A DNA stretch of 64,000 nucleotides from a bacterium (GTDB taxonomy: Bacteria > Vulcanimicrobiota > JABDET01), in the NCBI GenBank assembly GCA_021800275.1, contig JAJYZB010000008.1, positions 41,187-105,186 on the forward strand, given 5' to 3'. The position numbers were made by a program, and so were the translations under genes. The notes beneath the pieces are model-generated. The model was not told the DNA's origin. It made no database searches and saw nothing but the letters and a program-made list of their open reading frames with translations. Shown piece after piece: positions 29,740-38,614 of the stretch (position 1 is the stretch's first letter; the number at the start of each line of letters is the position of its first letter).

Positions 29740-29941
29740 TAGACATCCTCTGCGACACAGCCACTGCCACTTGTTCCTCTGTCCAATCAGGATGCTGATC
29801 GCGAATTCCAGCAGAAATAATCTGCCTGGCGAATCTCCACATCCCAAACCCAATTTCCAGACGCTCCTGACCCGTTTTTCTGCGCAGAACCTCTACCATA
29901 GCAGGGTCTAATGATTCTATGCGGCTGAGTTTTCGTTCCAT
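29726..29941 (-). CDS. Small partner of the nucleotidyltransferase (Rv0078B-like)
   Basis: A 71-aa protein: LDPAMVEVLRRKTGQERLE, MWRFARQIISAGIRDQHP, DWTEEQVAVAVSQRM. The pattern (helix with R..TG.ERL, then IR..HPDWTEE.V...V..R) is that seen in small antitoxin-like proteins related to Rv0078B. It overlaps the nucleotidyltransferase start by 14 nt, the usual geometry of a two-gene TA operon. Identification is by pattern recall only. Confidence 0.65.
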   Translation of the reverse strand: MERKLSRIESLDPAMVEVLRRKTGQERLEIGFGMWRFARQIISAGIRDQHPDWTEEQVAVAVSQRMSSGTL

Positions 29942-29997
29942 TATATTAAATTATGCTCAGACAATTTTACAAACCTCAACAACCAATCTAGCCAATT

Positions 29998-30211
29998 TCA
30001 TGGGAAAGCGATATATTCTGCAAAGGAACAAGACTCAGGAATGGACTCATTATCCTCCAGCAGTCCCTGCAGATGTGCACCAATCGCCTGCTGCATGTTC
30101 TGCTCAACCTCTTCTCGCGCAACCCCCTGTGGCCGCACAGCCTGGAAGATCCGGTGAATAAGCAGAATAATTCTTTTCAGCTTTTTCAATGACTACAAGG
30201 AAACGATGCAT
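29998..30211 (-). pseudogene. HicB-family antitoxin, frameshifted
   Basis: Starting at ATG 30211 with GGAGG upstream, the minus strand reads MHRFLVVIEKAEKNYSAY then SPDLPGCAATG, the classic HicB N-terminal fold. It then shifts frame at a run of five C (30123-30127 on the plus strand). One base less restores VAREEVEQNMQQAIGAHL and QGLLEDNESIPESCSFAEY, the standard HicB middle and end. So this is a HicB gene broken by one inserted base, unless it is a sequencing error in the homopolymer. The remnant of hicA lies just upstream. Confidence 0.8.
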
Positions 30212-30270
30212 TATTTTACCTCCTTTAAACTCGCCTGCTTTAAAACACTATTTAAGGTTCCAGGAATTCA
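30211..30270 (-). pseudogene. HicA toxin C-terminal remnant
   Basis: Directly upstream of the HicB start, the minus strand reads IPGTLNSVLKQASLKEVK and stops in the TAATG overlap with hicB. This is the HicA ending (GTLxSILKQAGL). An in-frame TGA precedes it and no upstream HicA body is seen, so the toxin gene is lost. Confidence 0.65.
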
Positions 30271-30333
30271 TTCTTCAGAGCTATTTGCATTCTGCTTCAT
30301 ATTACAATGATGATGTCCTCTCTTTTAACTTAT

Positions 30334-30369
30334 GGATGCCACCCTCGAAGCGGAGCGACGCTGGCATCC
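30334..30369. repeat. 36-nt stem-loop
   Basis: GGATGCCA (30334-30341) pairs with TGGCATCC (30362-30369) over a 20-nt GC-rich loop, followed on the plus strand by CATTTTT. It could be a terminator or a REP-like palindrome. It lies in the 845-nt region between the HicB remnant and cas3, which holds only decayed sequence. Confidence 0.4.
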
Positions 30370-30610
30370 TCATTTTTAAAATTAGTGGCAGGCATGCACA
30401 CCTCCTTTTTCTTTTTGCAGGTTGTGAAAATTTTTTTATTTTTTTGATAGAGAGATTTTCTTGGTGTGCATCTCCCCCGATCCTTTCCATTTGATCTCCC
30501 ACTTTTTAAGGTCCACTTTAAAGTCACACTCACATTCTGGTCATTCATTGTGGAGTGACTTGGACTTTCACTAATTTTTCCGTCTCGAGGAACTTTTGTG
30601 ATAAGGACTG

Positions 30611-30804
30611 TGGAAGAAATTCGATGAAGACATTAAAGCAGGAAGAGTTTATTCGTATAAATCCGCAGAAGGCATGCTGCATGAGATGAAGAAAAAGCAA
30701 AAATTGTGAATGCAAAGCAACCCTTAACTTTTGAATTTTTAGAGGGGAGAGTCATTTTACTCAGGAATGTTGACAACCACGATGCCTGCTTGAAAAGACC
30801 ATAA
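30611..30804 (+). pseudogene. AbrB-RelE toxin-antitoxin remnant
   Basis: Two adjoining C-terminal pieces remain. First (30611-30709): WKKFDEDIKAGRVYSYKSAE plus a short tail, matching the acidic Trp-containing tail of an AbrB-type antitoxin. Second (30709-30804): AKQPLTFEFLEGRVILLRNV and DNHDACLKRP, which lines up with the C-terminal strands of the RelE-type toxin at 5252 (ITFQWERNLLILRRIGNHD). The N-terminal parts of both are gone. From 30805 to 31057 nothing coding is seen. Confidence 0.65.
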
Positions 30805-31057
30805 TCAGTGCAGTCATTTTTTTAAAAGGGTTTATCCTGCATATTCTGCTGAAAATTGCAGCTATTTAAAATCATGGTTGCCTCATCGAAGTGCATCTCC
30901 GTTTTTTAAACAAAACATTTTTAGTAAGGAGGGGCAGGGAAAAGCAGTATAGAAAAATCATGATGGCAGGAGTGCGAAAAAAACGCCATAATTTTTACCA
31001 GGGGGTGAGACAAATTTTCTACCTCTTGACAAGAATTTTAATCGGGAAAACTCTATT

Positions 31058-33730
31058 GTGATTGCAGAAGATGAGATTGAACTGAGGATGCTATGGGCCA
31101 AAACTGCCCAGAACGGTGAAGAGCTTTATCACCCCTTATTGCACCATATGCTTGATGTGGCGGCAGTAACCGGAATGATTTGGGATCAGACCCTTACCGC
31201 TCGACTTCGACAGCGAATAGAGCGAGCGCTCGGAGTTTCTGATGCGCGATTACTGGTCATGTTCATGGCTGGCGCCCACGATGTGGGTAAGGCAAGTCCT
31301 GGTTTCCAGAAGAAGGTTTTGAAGTTATCAGACCATTTAACGCTTCGATTTTCACAGAATGATAAGAGTTGCCCTCATGGATTCATCAGCAGCAGAGCCG
31401 TGAAAGAGTTAGGTCATTGCCAGGCAACGGACTTGTTGGGCCAAATTATTGGCGGACATCATGGTGTCTTTCCGCGTTCTCAAGATCTTTTGATGGGAAA
31501 GGATACGTTAGGAAATAGGGAGTGGGAAAAAGCTCGTCACGGTGTGTTAAGTGAGTTTACTGATACTTTGGGTTTCGATCTCAAACAGGTTCTTTCATCC
31601 CTGAAACAGATTACTGATCCATTTATTGTGCCAGTAATCTCTGGGTTCGTGTCTGTCGCGGACTGGATCGGCTCGAATCAGGATTTTTTCAAGTGTGCAA
31701 CAGAATATGGAAGGGCACCTGATATTAGTATTTTTGAATACTGGAAAGTAGCACAAACACAAGCCCAGCGGGCCCTGGAAGCACTCGGTTGGCTGCCTAG
31801 CCCAACCTTTGCACATGAGGTGCTGTTTGAACAGATCTTTCCATTCGAGTCCAATTATCTCCAAAAAGCTGTGATCAAACTGGTATCAGGGCGAATCGCA
31901 CCATATCTCATGATCGTGGAAGCGCCAATGGGACATGGTAAAACAGAGGCCGCGTTTTATGCAGCTGATCTAGCAATGTGCAGAAATTTTGCACGTGGCT
32001 TATATATTGCGATGCCGACCCAGGCTACAAGCAACGCCATGTTCAGGCGCGTCTTGGACGATTACCTGACATGCCGCGGACATACGGGGAAGCTTAACCT
32101 GCAGCTTGTGCACGGAAATGCATTGCTTGCACAGATGTTAGGGGTTGAGGAAGGGGAAATCAATAGCTACGAACCCAGGAGTATCGAGGAGGAGGACGGA
32201 GATCTGGAAGCCCAATCTTGGTTTACTGCCAGGAAGCGGCCTCTCCTGGCGCCATTTGGTGTCGGTACGATTGACCAGTGTTTGTTGAGTGTGATCCAGA
32301 CCAAGCACTGGTTCGTTAGATTGTTTGGTCTAACGGAGAAGGTTGTTGTTTTTGATGAAGTTCACGCTTACGATGTTTATATGGGCACTATACTGGAACG
32401 CTTGCTCCAATGGCTGGCAGAGCTGGATTGCACCGTTATTCTCCTTTCTGCTACCTTGCCAGAGAGCAAAAAAAAGTCGCTGGTTAAAGCTTATTCCGGT
32501 GGGTATGATGCGGCACATAATCAGTACCCCTGTATCACAGTGGCATCACCACGCCGCTGCCCCGACGATGATATTGGGAAGTCCCCAATCTGTGTGAAGA
32601 TTCTCAGTGGGGAGTCCTCAAAGATCAATCTGCATTTCGCACACACTAACCTGCCGACCATGACTGAAAGTCTGCAAAAAAAGTTGGTGCATGGAGGCTG
32701 TGCAGCCGTGATCTGCAACACGGTAGATCGATCGATTGAAATCTTCAGCCACTTGCGCGATAATTTAAAAAACACAGAGTGCCTCCTCTTTCACGCCCGA
32801 ACACTTCAGAAGTGGCGTCGCGAGCGTGAGGAGGAAGTTCTGCAAAAGTTCGGTAAATACGTTGCAAATAAAAGGCCGCATCGTGCAGTCCTGGTTGCGA
32901 CTCAAGTCATTGAACAAAGCCTTGATCTGGATTTTGATATAATGATTTCAGAGTTAGCCCCAGTGGATTTGCTTTTGCAACGTCTAGGAAGGTTGCACCG
33001 CCACACCCGCAAGCGGCCGTCTGACTTGGAGCTCCCACAATTTATCGTGCTGTGTGACGCTGATCCAGAAGGGCCGGCACCTGAGTCTTTTGGTACGAGT
33101 ATCGAGCACGTTTATGATCGATATATTTTGCTACGCACGTGGCTGGCTATTCGTCAATGTAGCATAATCAGGATTCCGATTGATGTGGAGACTCTTGTCG
33201 AAGCCGTATATGGTTCCAATGACGAAGCCCTTCCTCAGGGCTGGGTCGATGCTCTGTCCAAGGCTAAGAACAAGATGAAGTTTGAACGCGACGAGTCCGA
33301 AAAATCAGCAAAGAGGCTCCTAGTTGCGGAACCTCAGGACCCTGTGGATCTCATTGAGCAATTCAATATGAAGTTGTATGATGACGAAGCTCCAGAAGTG
33401 CACAAAACTGTTCGTGCGGCTACACGTGAAGGTGATCCTTCAATCACTGTAGTGATTGCACCTCAGAAATTAGTCCTATCCTTGTCACCGGACATTCCTG
33501 AAGTTCAGAAATTGCTGGATTGCTCTTCCAGGATAAGTCATCAAGGAGTTTTCCGCGCCATGCTTGAACAAGGTGAGTCGCCACCTGAATGGTCGAGAAA
33601 CACACACCTGCGTCATGCTAAGCTGTTGAGGCTTAACGTTCAGAATCAGGGACGGGTGGGAGACTATATCCTGACTGTTGATGAAAAACTGGGTATAATG
33701 ATTGATAAGAATAAAGAGAATGAAGTCTGA
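31058..33730 (+). CDS. cas3: CRISPR-associated helicase/nuclease Cas3, type I-E
   Basis: Recruited by Cascade to nick and degrade target DNA. The 890-aa protein joins an HD nuclease domain (LLHHMLDVAAV, FMAGAHDVGKASPGF, GGHHGVFP; residues about 25-140) to a superfamily-2 helicase: motif I EAPMGHGKTEAAF (near residue 294), DEVH in VVFDEVHAYD, SAT in LLSATLP, and QRLGRLHRH. The GTG at 31058 is given; the ATG at 31088 (MLWAKTAQNG) is also plausible because families start just before WAKT. It opens the cas operon; the next gene overlaps it by 11 nt. TTGACA at 31026 lacks a clear -10. Codon choice is less AT-rich than in native genes. Confidence 0.95.
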   Translation: MIAEDEIELRMLWAKTAQNGEELYHPLLHHMLDVAAVTGMIWDQTLTARLRQRIERALGVSDARLLVMFMAGAHDVGKASPGFQKKVLKLSDHLTLRFSQNDKSCPHGFISSRAVKELGHCQATDLLGQIIGGHHGVFPRSQDLLMGKDTLGNREWEKARHGVLSEFTDTLGFDLKQVLSSLKQITDPFIVPVISGFVSVADWIGSNQDFFKCATEYGRAPDISIFEYWKVAQTQAQRALEALGWLPSPTFAHEVLFEQIFPFESNYLQKAVIKLVSGRIAPYLMIVEAPMGHGKTEAAFYAADLAMCRNFARGLYIAMPTQATSNAMFRRVLDDYLTCRGHTGKLNLQLVHGNALLAQMLGVEEGEINSYEPRSIEEEDGDLEAQSWFTARKRPLLAPFGVGTIDQCLLSVIQTKHWFVRLFGLTEKVVVFDEVHAYDVYMGTILERLLQWLAELDCTVILLSATLPESKKKSLVKAYSGGYDAAHNQYPCITVASPRRCPDDDIGKSPICVKILSGESSKINLHFAHTNLPTMTESLQKKLVHGGCAAVICNTVDRSIEIFSHLRDNLKNTECLLFHARTLQKWRREREEEVLQKFGKYVANKRPHRAVLVATQVIEQSLDLDFDIMISELAPVDLLLQRLGRLHRHTRKRPSDLELPQFIVLCDADPEGPAPESFGTSIEHVYDRYILLRTWLAIRQCSIIRIPIDVETLVEAVYGSNDEALPQGWVDALSKAKNKMKFERDESEKSAKRLLVAEPQDPVDLIEQFNMKLYDDEAPEVHKTVRAATREGDPSITVVIAPQKLVLSLSPDIPEVQKLLDCSSRISHQGVFRAMLEQGESPPEWSRNTHLRHAKLLRLNVQNQGRVGDYILTVDEKLGIMIDKNKENEV

Positions 33731-35360
33731 ATTTAACCTAATCGACGAACCTTGGATTCCGTGCATTGATCTGAAAGGTGAAAAAGTTGAATATGGAATC
33801 CTCGATACATTGCTCCGGGCACACAATTTGCGAGAAATACACGATGACTCTCCTCTGGTTACGGTGGCGATTCATCGGTTGCTCCTGGCGATTTTGTATC
33901 GTGTTTTTGAAGGGCCGTCGGACACGAACCAGTGGAAGGGATTGTACCAATATGGCTCTTTCTCCAGGGACGGTGCCTTAAATAATTACTTTGGTAAATG
34001 GCATCATCGATTTTTTCTTTTTGATGAGAGTTGCCCTTTCATGCAGGTTGGAAAACTTGATCTTAACAAGTACAAAATTAATGGTGCAGTTAAGGAGTAT
34101 AACACTGACGCTCTGATGCGCCTCGCCAAGGAGGCACCCAACAAGAAGGGGCGTGTTCTCTTCGATCATCAGATGGCCACGGAGCTCCTTGACTATGAGC
34201 CTAACGAGATTGCTCGAATGCTTATATCTGCCCAATCATATGCGGGGACAGGCATCGCAAGGAGTGGCAAAGTTGGGAAACAAAAAATCGAACCAAAGCC
34301 CTGCCGGTTCGCTCCATGCGTAAAAGGCATCTGCTTGTGGCTCCAGGGCAACAACCTGTTTCAAACGCTGTTGGTAAATCTTATTCCAAGTCAGTTTATT
34401 GCGAACGATCTTCCCCCGTGGGAAGAACACGACATCGTTCAGGCAGCAGTTTTATCTTGGAGAAAAGAGGTCAAATTTACCGGACCAGTTCAGCGTTTTG
34501 CTCCTCAAAGTAGATTAATTCGTATAATAAACAGGCACACGATGTTCTTCACAAATGGTTTGAGGACCACCACTGATACTGATATTGATGATCCTATGAA
34601 GACCTATTACCGTGAACCTGTCACCAAGGCATATCAGCCGCTGGAAATGTCGAAAGACAAAGCATCCTGGCGTGATGCGCATACACTTTTTTCATTAGGT
34701 GCTTCCAATGTTAAAACTGCCGCAAGTTTGAATTTTTTTGCACAGCTTGAGAAAGGCGGTGTTCTTGACGGAGGAGCAGGCTTCAGGGCAAATGTGGTTG
34801 GCCTCGCCACAAAACAGGATAAAGTACTGTTGTGGAGGCACGAACGATTGCCGGTGCCGGTAGAATTGTTGAATAATGACAGCTTGGTCGAGCGATTAAG
34901 AACCTTGGTCGAAGAGGCAGAGTCTTTGAATAGCGAACTTTGTAAGCGAGCCTACATGATTGCTAGATTCTATCTTCTGCCCGGAGCGGACCAGAGACAA
35001 CTTAGTAAGCATGAGAAGGAAGAAGTTAGAAAAATTGCTGAAGTGATTGACCCATGTCCAGTCTATTGGCTACGACTCGAAAACTATTTCTTATCTCTGC
35101 TTGAGAATCTTCCAGAGGACTGGGATGAGGCAAAAGATGACTGGAAACCGGATGATAACCAGAGGGCAACCTCGGATTGGCGAAAATGCTTAAAGGATGA
35201 GGCTGAGCAATCTCTGAAAGAAAGTATTCGTTTCTTAGGTACAACCGTGCGCGCAATACAAGCTGTCGCCCGCGTGCGCATAGATTTTAATGATGTGGAT
35301 CTGAAGTCACAACAACAGAACAGAACACAAAAGAAAGGCAGAGGAGGGAAAAGAAAGTGA
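33720..35360 (+). CDS. casA: Cascade large subunit Cse1 (CasA)
   Basis: Large subunit that recognises the PAM and positions Cas3. The 546-aa product starts FNLIDEPWIPCIDLKGE, the hallmark of Cse1 (NLIDEPWI), and has the four-helix bundle in its C-terminal third (roughly residues 380-510). The ATG at 33720 is preferred because the family starts here; an ATA/ATT-rich extension upstream overlaps cas3. The stop overlaps the GTG of cse2 by 4 nt. The end is lysine-rich (RTQKKGRGGKRK). Confidence 0.92.
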   Translation: MKSEFNLIDEPWIPCIDLKGEKVEYGILDTLLRAHNLREIHDDSPLVTVAIHRLLLAILYRVFEGPSDTNQWKGLYQYGSFSRDGALNNYFGKWHHRFFLFDESCPFMQVGKLDLNKYKINGAVKEYNTDALMRLAKEAPNKKGRVLFDHQMATELLDYEPNEIARMLISAQSYAGTGIARSGKVGKQKIEPKPCRFAPCVKGICLWLQGNNLFQTLLVNLIPSQFIANDLPPWEEHDIVQAAVLSWRKEVKFTGPVQRFAPQSRLIRIINRHTMFFTNGLRTTTDTDIDDPMKTYYREPVTKAYQPLEMSKDKASWRDAHTLFSLGASNVKTAASLNFFAQLEKGGVLDGGAGFRANVVGLATKQDKVLLWRHERLPVPVELLNNDSLVERLRTLVEEAESLNSELCKRAYMIARFYLLPGADQRQLSKHEKEEVRKIAEVIDPCPVYWLRLENYFLSLLENLPEDWDEAKDDWKPDDNQRATSDWRKCLKDEAEQSLKESIRFLGTTVRAIQAVARVRIDFNDVDLKSQQQNRTQKKGRGGKRK

Positions 35361-35863
35361 GCCTTGATGAGATGCAAAAAAAATTTGTTGACTATTTGCT
35401 TCTGCTTGCGAAACGAGAAGATCGTGGTGCATTGGCTGACCTGCGAAGTGGCCTAGGAATGGAGCCTGCCAGTATGTACAGAGTTCACAGACACGTTGTG
35501 CCATATCGCTATAGAAAGACCTGCGATGATCGTTGGTATTATCTGGTTGCGACACTGTTCGGATTGTTCCCCGAGCATAGAAAAGGTTATTCATTTGGCT
35601 CGGCATTTCAGCTGCTCAAGGCAAAGAGTGACAGCATGGAGGCACGTTTTGTTGCGTTGCTTAATGCTCACCCTGACGACCTAGACGGTCATCTGCGCCA
35701 TGCAGTGAGCCTCTTAAAATCCTATGACCAGCCGCTCGATTGGTACCGCCTTTTTAGCGACCTGCTACAGTGGGAAAGTCTAGATGGCAAGGTGCAATTG
35801 GGCTGGGCGCGTGACTTCTATAGTAACGATACAGAGTATAAGGAGGAGAATGTTTATGAGTGA
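35357..35863 (+). CDS. casB: Cascade small subunit Cse2 (CasB)
   Basis: Small helical subunit, two copies per I-E Cascade, stabilising the target and crRNA strands. The 168-aa protein is helix-rich with ALADLRSGLGMEPASM and HRHVVPYR, the typical Cse2 pattern (ADLRxG), and RHAVSLLKSYDQPLDWYRL near the end. GTG start overlaps the casA stop (GTGA); its own end overlaps the cas7 start by 8 nt. Confidence 0.9.
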   Translation: MSLDEMQKKFVDYLLLLAKREDRGALADLRSGLGMEPASMYRVHRHVVPYRYRKTCDDRWYYLVATLFGLFPEHRKGYSFGSAFQLLKAKSDSMEARFVALLNAHPDDLDGHLRHAVSLLKSYDQPLDWYRLFSDLLQWESLDGKVQLGWARDFYSNDTEYKEENVYE

Positions 35864-37193
35864 TTCTGGAGTCAAAATTGAAATTCATTTAATACAAAAC
35901 TTTGCACCATCTAACTTGAACCGAGACGACACTGGTCAGCCCAAAAGTGCTACTTTTGGCGGTTTCCGTCGAGCGCGAATTTCAAGTCAGAGCAGTAAGC
36001 GCGCAGTGAGAGTATGGTGGAAGGAACGAGGGACGGTGCCTGTTGGAGATCGGACAAAACGCTTGCAGCAACTTCTTTTTGATGAACTTAAAAAAGATTC
36101 GCCAGTTCAAATGGGAGATGACGAATTCTTGAGGGAAGGAATTCGTGTGTTCAGCGACTCGTATTACGCTGCGTCCGATAGTAAGAAGCCAGAGCAGACG
36201 AATGTGTTGCTCTTTATCTCCCCTAAAGAAGTGGAGATTTGTGTGGAGGCCATCCGTAAGCATTGGCAAGATATCAAGAATGTGGTAACAAAGCGCCGTG
36301 ATAAGAAGAAACAAGAGAATAATCAAAAAAATGAAACACATCCTGATAATAATGTAGTGGAAGGGGCAAATAAAGAAAAAGAGTCTGCGAAGGATGTAAA
36401 GCAGCCCCAACTCGAAGTCAATAATGAAATTAAACAGAGCATCGAGAAAGTTAAATGTTCCGCTGATATTGCCTTATTTGGAAGGATGCTCGCTGAACAG
36501 CCTGTCCGCAATACCCATGCGTCTTGCCAAGTTGCTCACCCTATCTCTACCCACAAGGTTGACATGGAAATGGACTTTTACACCGCTGTGGACGATCTCA
36601 ATCCCGAAGAAGTAACTGGGGCGGGAATGATGGGCTTCGTAGGTTTTAACAGTGCTTGCTATTATCGTTACGCACTAGTGGATCGGGATCAGCTCGCTCG
36701 GAATCTTACAGGTAAAACTGGAAGAGTAGGTGGAAGGTGGGATAAGGGACTGAATGAAGAAGACTACAAAGAAGCAGACAAGGTAATTAAGGCATTTCTA
36801 GAAGCAATGATCTATGCTATCCCGACTGGTAAACAAAACTCTTTTGGAGCCCAAAACCTACCTTCGTTTGGATTGTTAGTTCGACGACAAGGTGGAGTAC
36901 CACTTTCCTTAGCAAATGCTTTTGCTAAGCCTATTCGTCCAAGGAAGGATGATGATGATTTAGTTGGGCTATCGATAGAAGCACTAACGGCGCACTGGAA
37001 GAAACTAAAAGAGGTTTACGGCGATCAAGGTGTCAAGAAGTTATCCTGTTTTCACGTTGGCCAAGAAAACCGCCTCAATGAATTGTGCTGCGCTTTTAAT
37101 GGTAAAGTTGATAGTGCAATTAGCGCTATTCTCCTGCCGGACTTCAGCAAAAATGAAACTAACGGCAAAACCATAGTAACGGTCAACACATGA
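35856..37193 (+). CDS. casC: Cascade backbone Cas7 (Cse4/CasC), with charged insertion
   Basis: Forms the six-subunit backbone holding the crRNA spacer. The 445-aa protein opens IEIHLIQNFAPSNLNRDD and FGGFRRARISSQSSKRAVR, standard for Cas7e, and later QVAHPISTHKVDMEMDFY and IPTGKQNSFGAQNLPSF. It is about 60-80 aa longer than usual because of a Lys/Glu/Asn-rich segment at roughly residues 145-198 (TKRRDKKKQENNQKN and on to KVKCS). GGAGG precedes the ATG at 35856. The insertion is probably a flexible loop of the thumb region. Confidence 0.93.
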   Translation: MSDSGVKIEIHLIQNFAPSNLNRDDTGQPKSATFGGFRRARISSQSSKRAVRVWWKERGTVPVGDRTKRLQQLLFDELKKDSPVQMGDDEFLREGIRVFSDSYYAASDSKKPEQTNVLLFISPKEVEICVEAIRKHWQDIKNVVTKRRDKKKQENNQKNETHPDNNVVEGANKEKESAKDVKQPQLEVNNEIKQSIEKVKCSADIALFGRMLAEQPVRNTHASCQVAHPISTHKVDMEMDFYTAVDDLNPEEVTGAGMMGFVGFNSACYYRYALVDRDQLARNLTGKTGRVGGRWDKGLNEEDYKEADKVIKAFLEAMIYAIPTGKQNSFGAQNLPSFGLLVRRQGGVPLSLANAFAKPIRPRKDDDDLVGLSIEALTAHWKKLKEVYGDQGVKKLSCFHVGQENRLNELCCAFNGKVDSAISAILLPDFSKNETNGKTIVTVNT

Positions 37194-37825
37194 GCAAGGT
37201 TTACTCGTTGCTGATGACTCTCGAAGGCCCTATGCAGTCCTGGGGATATCGCAGCCGATTTGATTACCGCGATACGGCCCTCGAGCCTACGCGTAGTGGT
37301 GTTATAGGGCTGATTTGCGCAGCGATGGGTGTTGGACGTGGGGAAGATATTTCATGTTTCGAAAAGATCCGCATGGGAGTGCGCGTTGACAAGAAGGGTC
37401 GGCCTGAGCGTGACTATCAAACCGCGATCGAAGTCATAAAGGCAGATAAAAGTGGCACAGATACGGTAGTTTCCTACCGTGATTATTTGGCTGATGCGAT
37501 GTTTACGGTAGGCTTGCAGTCAGATGACGAGAATTTTCTAAATGAAATTGCGGCAGCTTTACGCTCCCCCGTGTGGCCGTTGTTTCTTGGGCGGAAGGCC
37601 TTTCCACTATCTGCTCCACCTGTAGGCCAGCATTCAAAAGCCGAGCCTGGCAGCTTGGAGAAACACTTGCTTACAGGGAACACGAATAAACGAGTTGTTT
37701 TGGAACCCATAGATCGTGCCAATGGCGAAAGAACTCAGAACGATTGGCCTCTTAGTTTTGCCCAACGACGATTCAAACACAGATCTATTCAGGTTTTGTT
37801 CGACCACAAAGGAGCTGGGGAATGA
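37190..37825 (+). CDS. casD: Cascade subunit Cas5e (CasD)
   Basis: RAMP protein that caps the 5' handle of the crRNA. The 211-aa product starts VYSLLMTLEGPMQSWGYRSR and has RDTALEPTRSGVIGLICAAMG, both hallmarks of Cas5e. The mid-region carries PVWPLFLGRKAFPLSAPP (glycine-rich loop). Overlaps cas7 by 4 nt and cas6e by 4 nt. Confidence 0.93.
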   Translation: MSKVYSLLMTLEGPMQSWGYRSRFDYRDTALEPTRSGVIGLICAAMGVGRGEDISCFEKIRMGVRVDKKGRPERDYQTAIEVIKADKSGTDTVVSYRDYLADAMFTVGLQSDDENFLNEIAAALRSPVWPLFLGRKAFPLSAPPVGQHSKAEPGSLEKHLLTGNTNKRVVLEPIDRANGERTQNDWPLSFAQRRFKHRSIQVLFDHKGAGE

Positions 37826-38601
37826 CATTTTTGAATGGTGGTTCTATTTTTCTATCTCGTCTGATCCTAAACCAATCTTCCAGGCAGGTTTGGAATGAAC
37901 TAGCAAATCCTTATGAAATGCATCGGACGCTGCTGCGAGGCTTTCCAGAAGTTTCGAAAGACGATGGGAATAATAAAGTCAGCAGCAAATTCAACATTTT
38001 GTTTCGCGCAGACGCAGAGGAAGAGCGTGATCGGGTGATTGTATATGTTCAATCCACGGTAGAACCAAACTGGTTATTTCTCCACACATTCCACGGTTAT
38101 TTGATTGATGGTTCTGATATGCCAAATCCCACGAGTAAGGATATTGGAGGCATCTATCAAAAGCTGAGAGACGGACAAAATCTTGCTTTCACTCTGCGTG
38201 CCAATCCAACCAAGCGAGTCGCAAAGAAAGACGATCCAATGAGAGGAAAACGTGTAGAATTGACTCGCGAGGAAGAACAAATTTCTTGGCTGATTCGTAA
38301 AGGGGTGGAGCGAGAAAAAGGCAAGCCTGGCGGCTTTGAACTACTTATGAATGAGTTTAAAGATCGCAATGGTGACGTAATAAAAGTTCCTAATGTAAGG
38401 ATTCGGCAGGACGGCAAGCAGAAAGGGAGCAAAAGAAGTGGTAGTTCTTCCCTTGAAATGAGCCACTTCGCCGTCACATTTCAAGGAATCTTGCGGATCA
38501 CCAACGCAAAAAATTTTCACGAGACTCTCATTCAAGGTATTGGATCCGGCAAAGCATTTGGCTTCGGCCTCCTCTCGGTCGTGCCTGCCCCCTTGAGCTG
38601 A
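37822..38601 (+). CDS. casE: crRNA endonuclease Cas6e (CasE/Cse3)
   Basis: Cuts pre-crRNA at the base of the repeat hairpin and stays bound to the 3' handle. The 259-aa RAMP protein shows NPYEMHRTLLRGFPEV (the family's conserved HRxL, with His likely catalytic), TLRANPTKRV, and the C-terminal glycine-rich loop IQGIGSGKAFGFGLLSV. An internal lysine-rich stretch (GKQKGSKRSGSSS) is present. Overlaps cas5 by 4 nt; 13 nt before cas1. Confidence 0.93.
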   Translation: MTFLNGGSIFLSRLILNQSSRQVWNELANPYEMHRTLLRGFPEVSKDDGNNKVSSKFNILFRADAEEERDRVIVYVQSTVEPNWLFLHTFHGYLIDGSDMPNPTSKDIGGIYQKLRDGQNLAFTLRANPTKRVAKKDDPMRGKRVELTREEEQISWLIRKGVEREKGKPGGFELLMNEFKDRNGDVIKVPNVRIRQDGKQKGSKRSGSSSLEMSHFAVTFQGILRITNAKNFHETLIQGIGSGKAFGFGLLSVVPAPLS

Positions 38602-38614
38602 CAGAGACAATCGT

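Noticed and set aside
31026..31031. TTGACA upstream of cas3 as promoter
   Set aside because: No -10 hexamer at 16-18 nt; could be part of a promoter but not shown.
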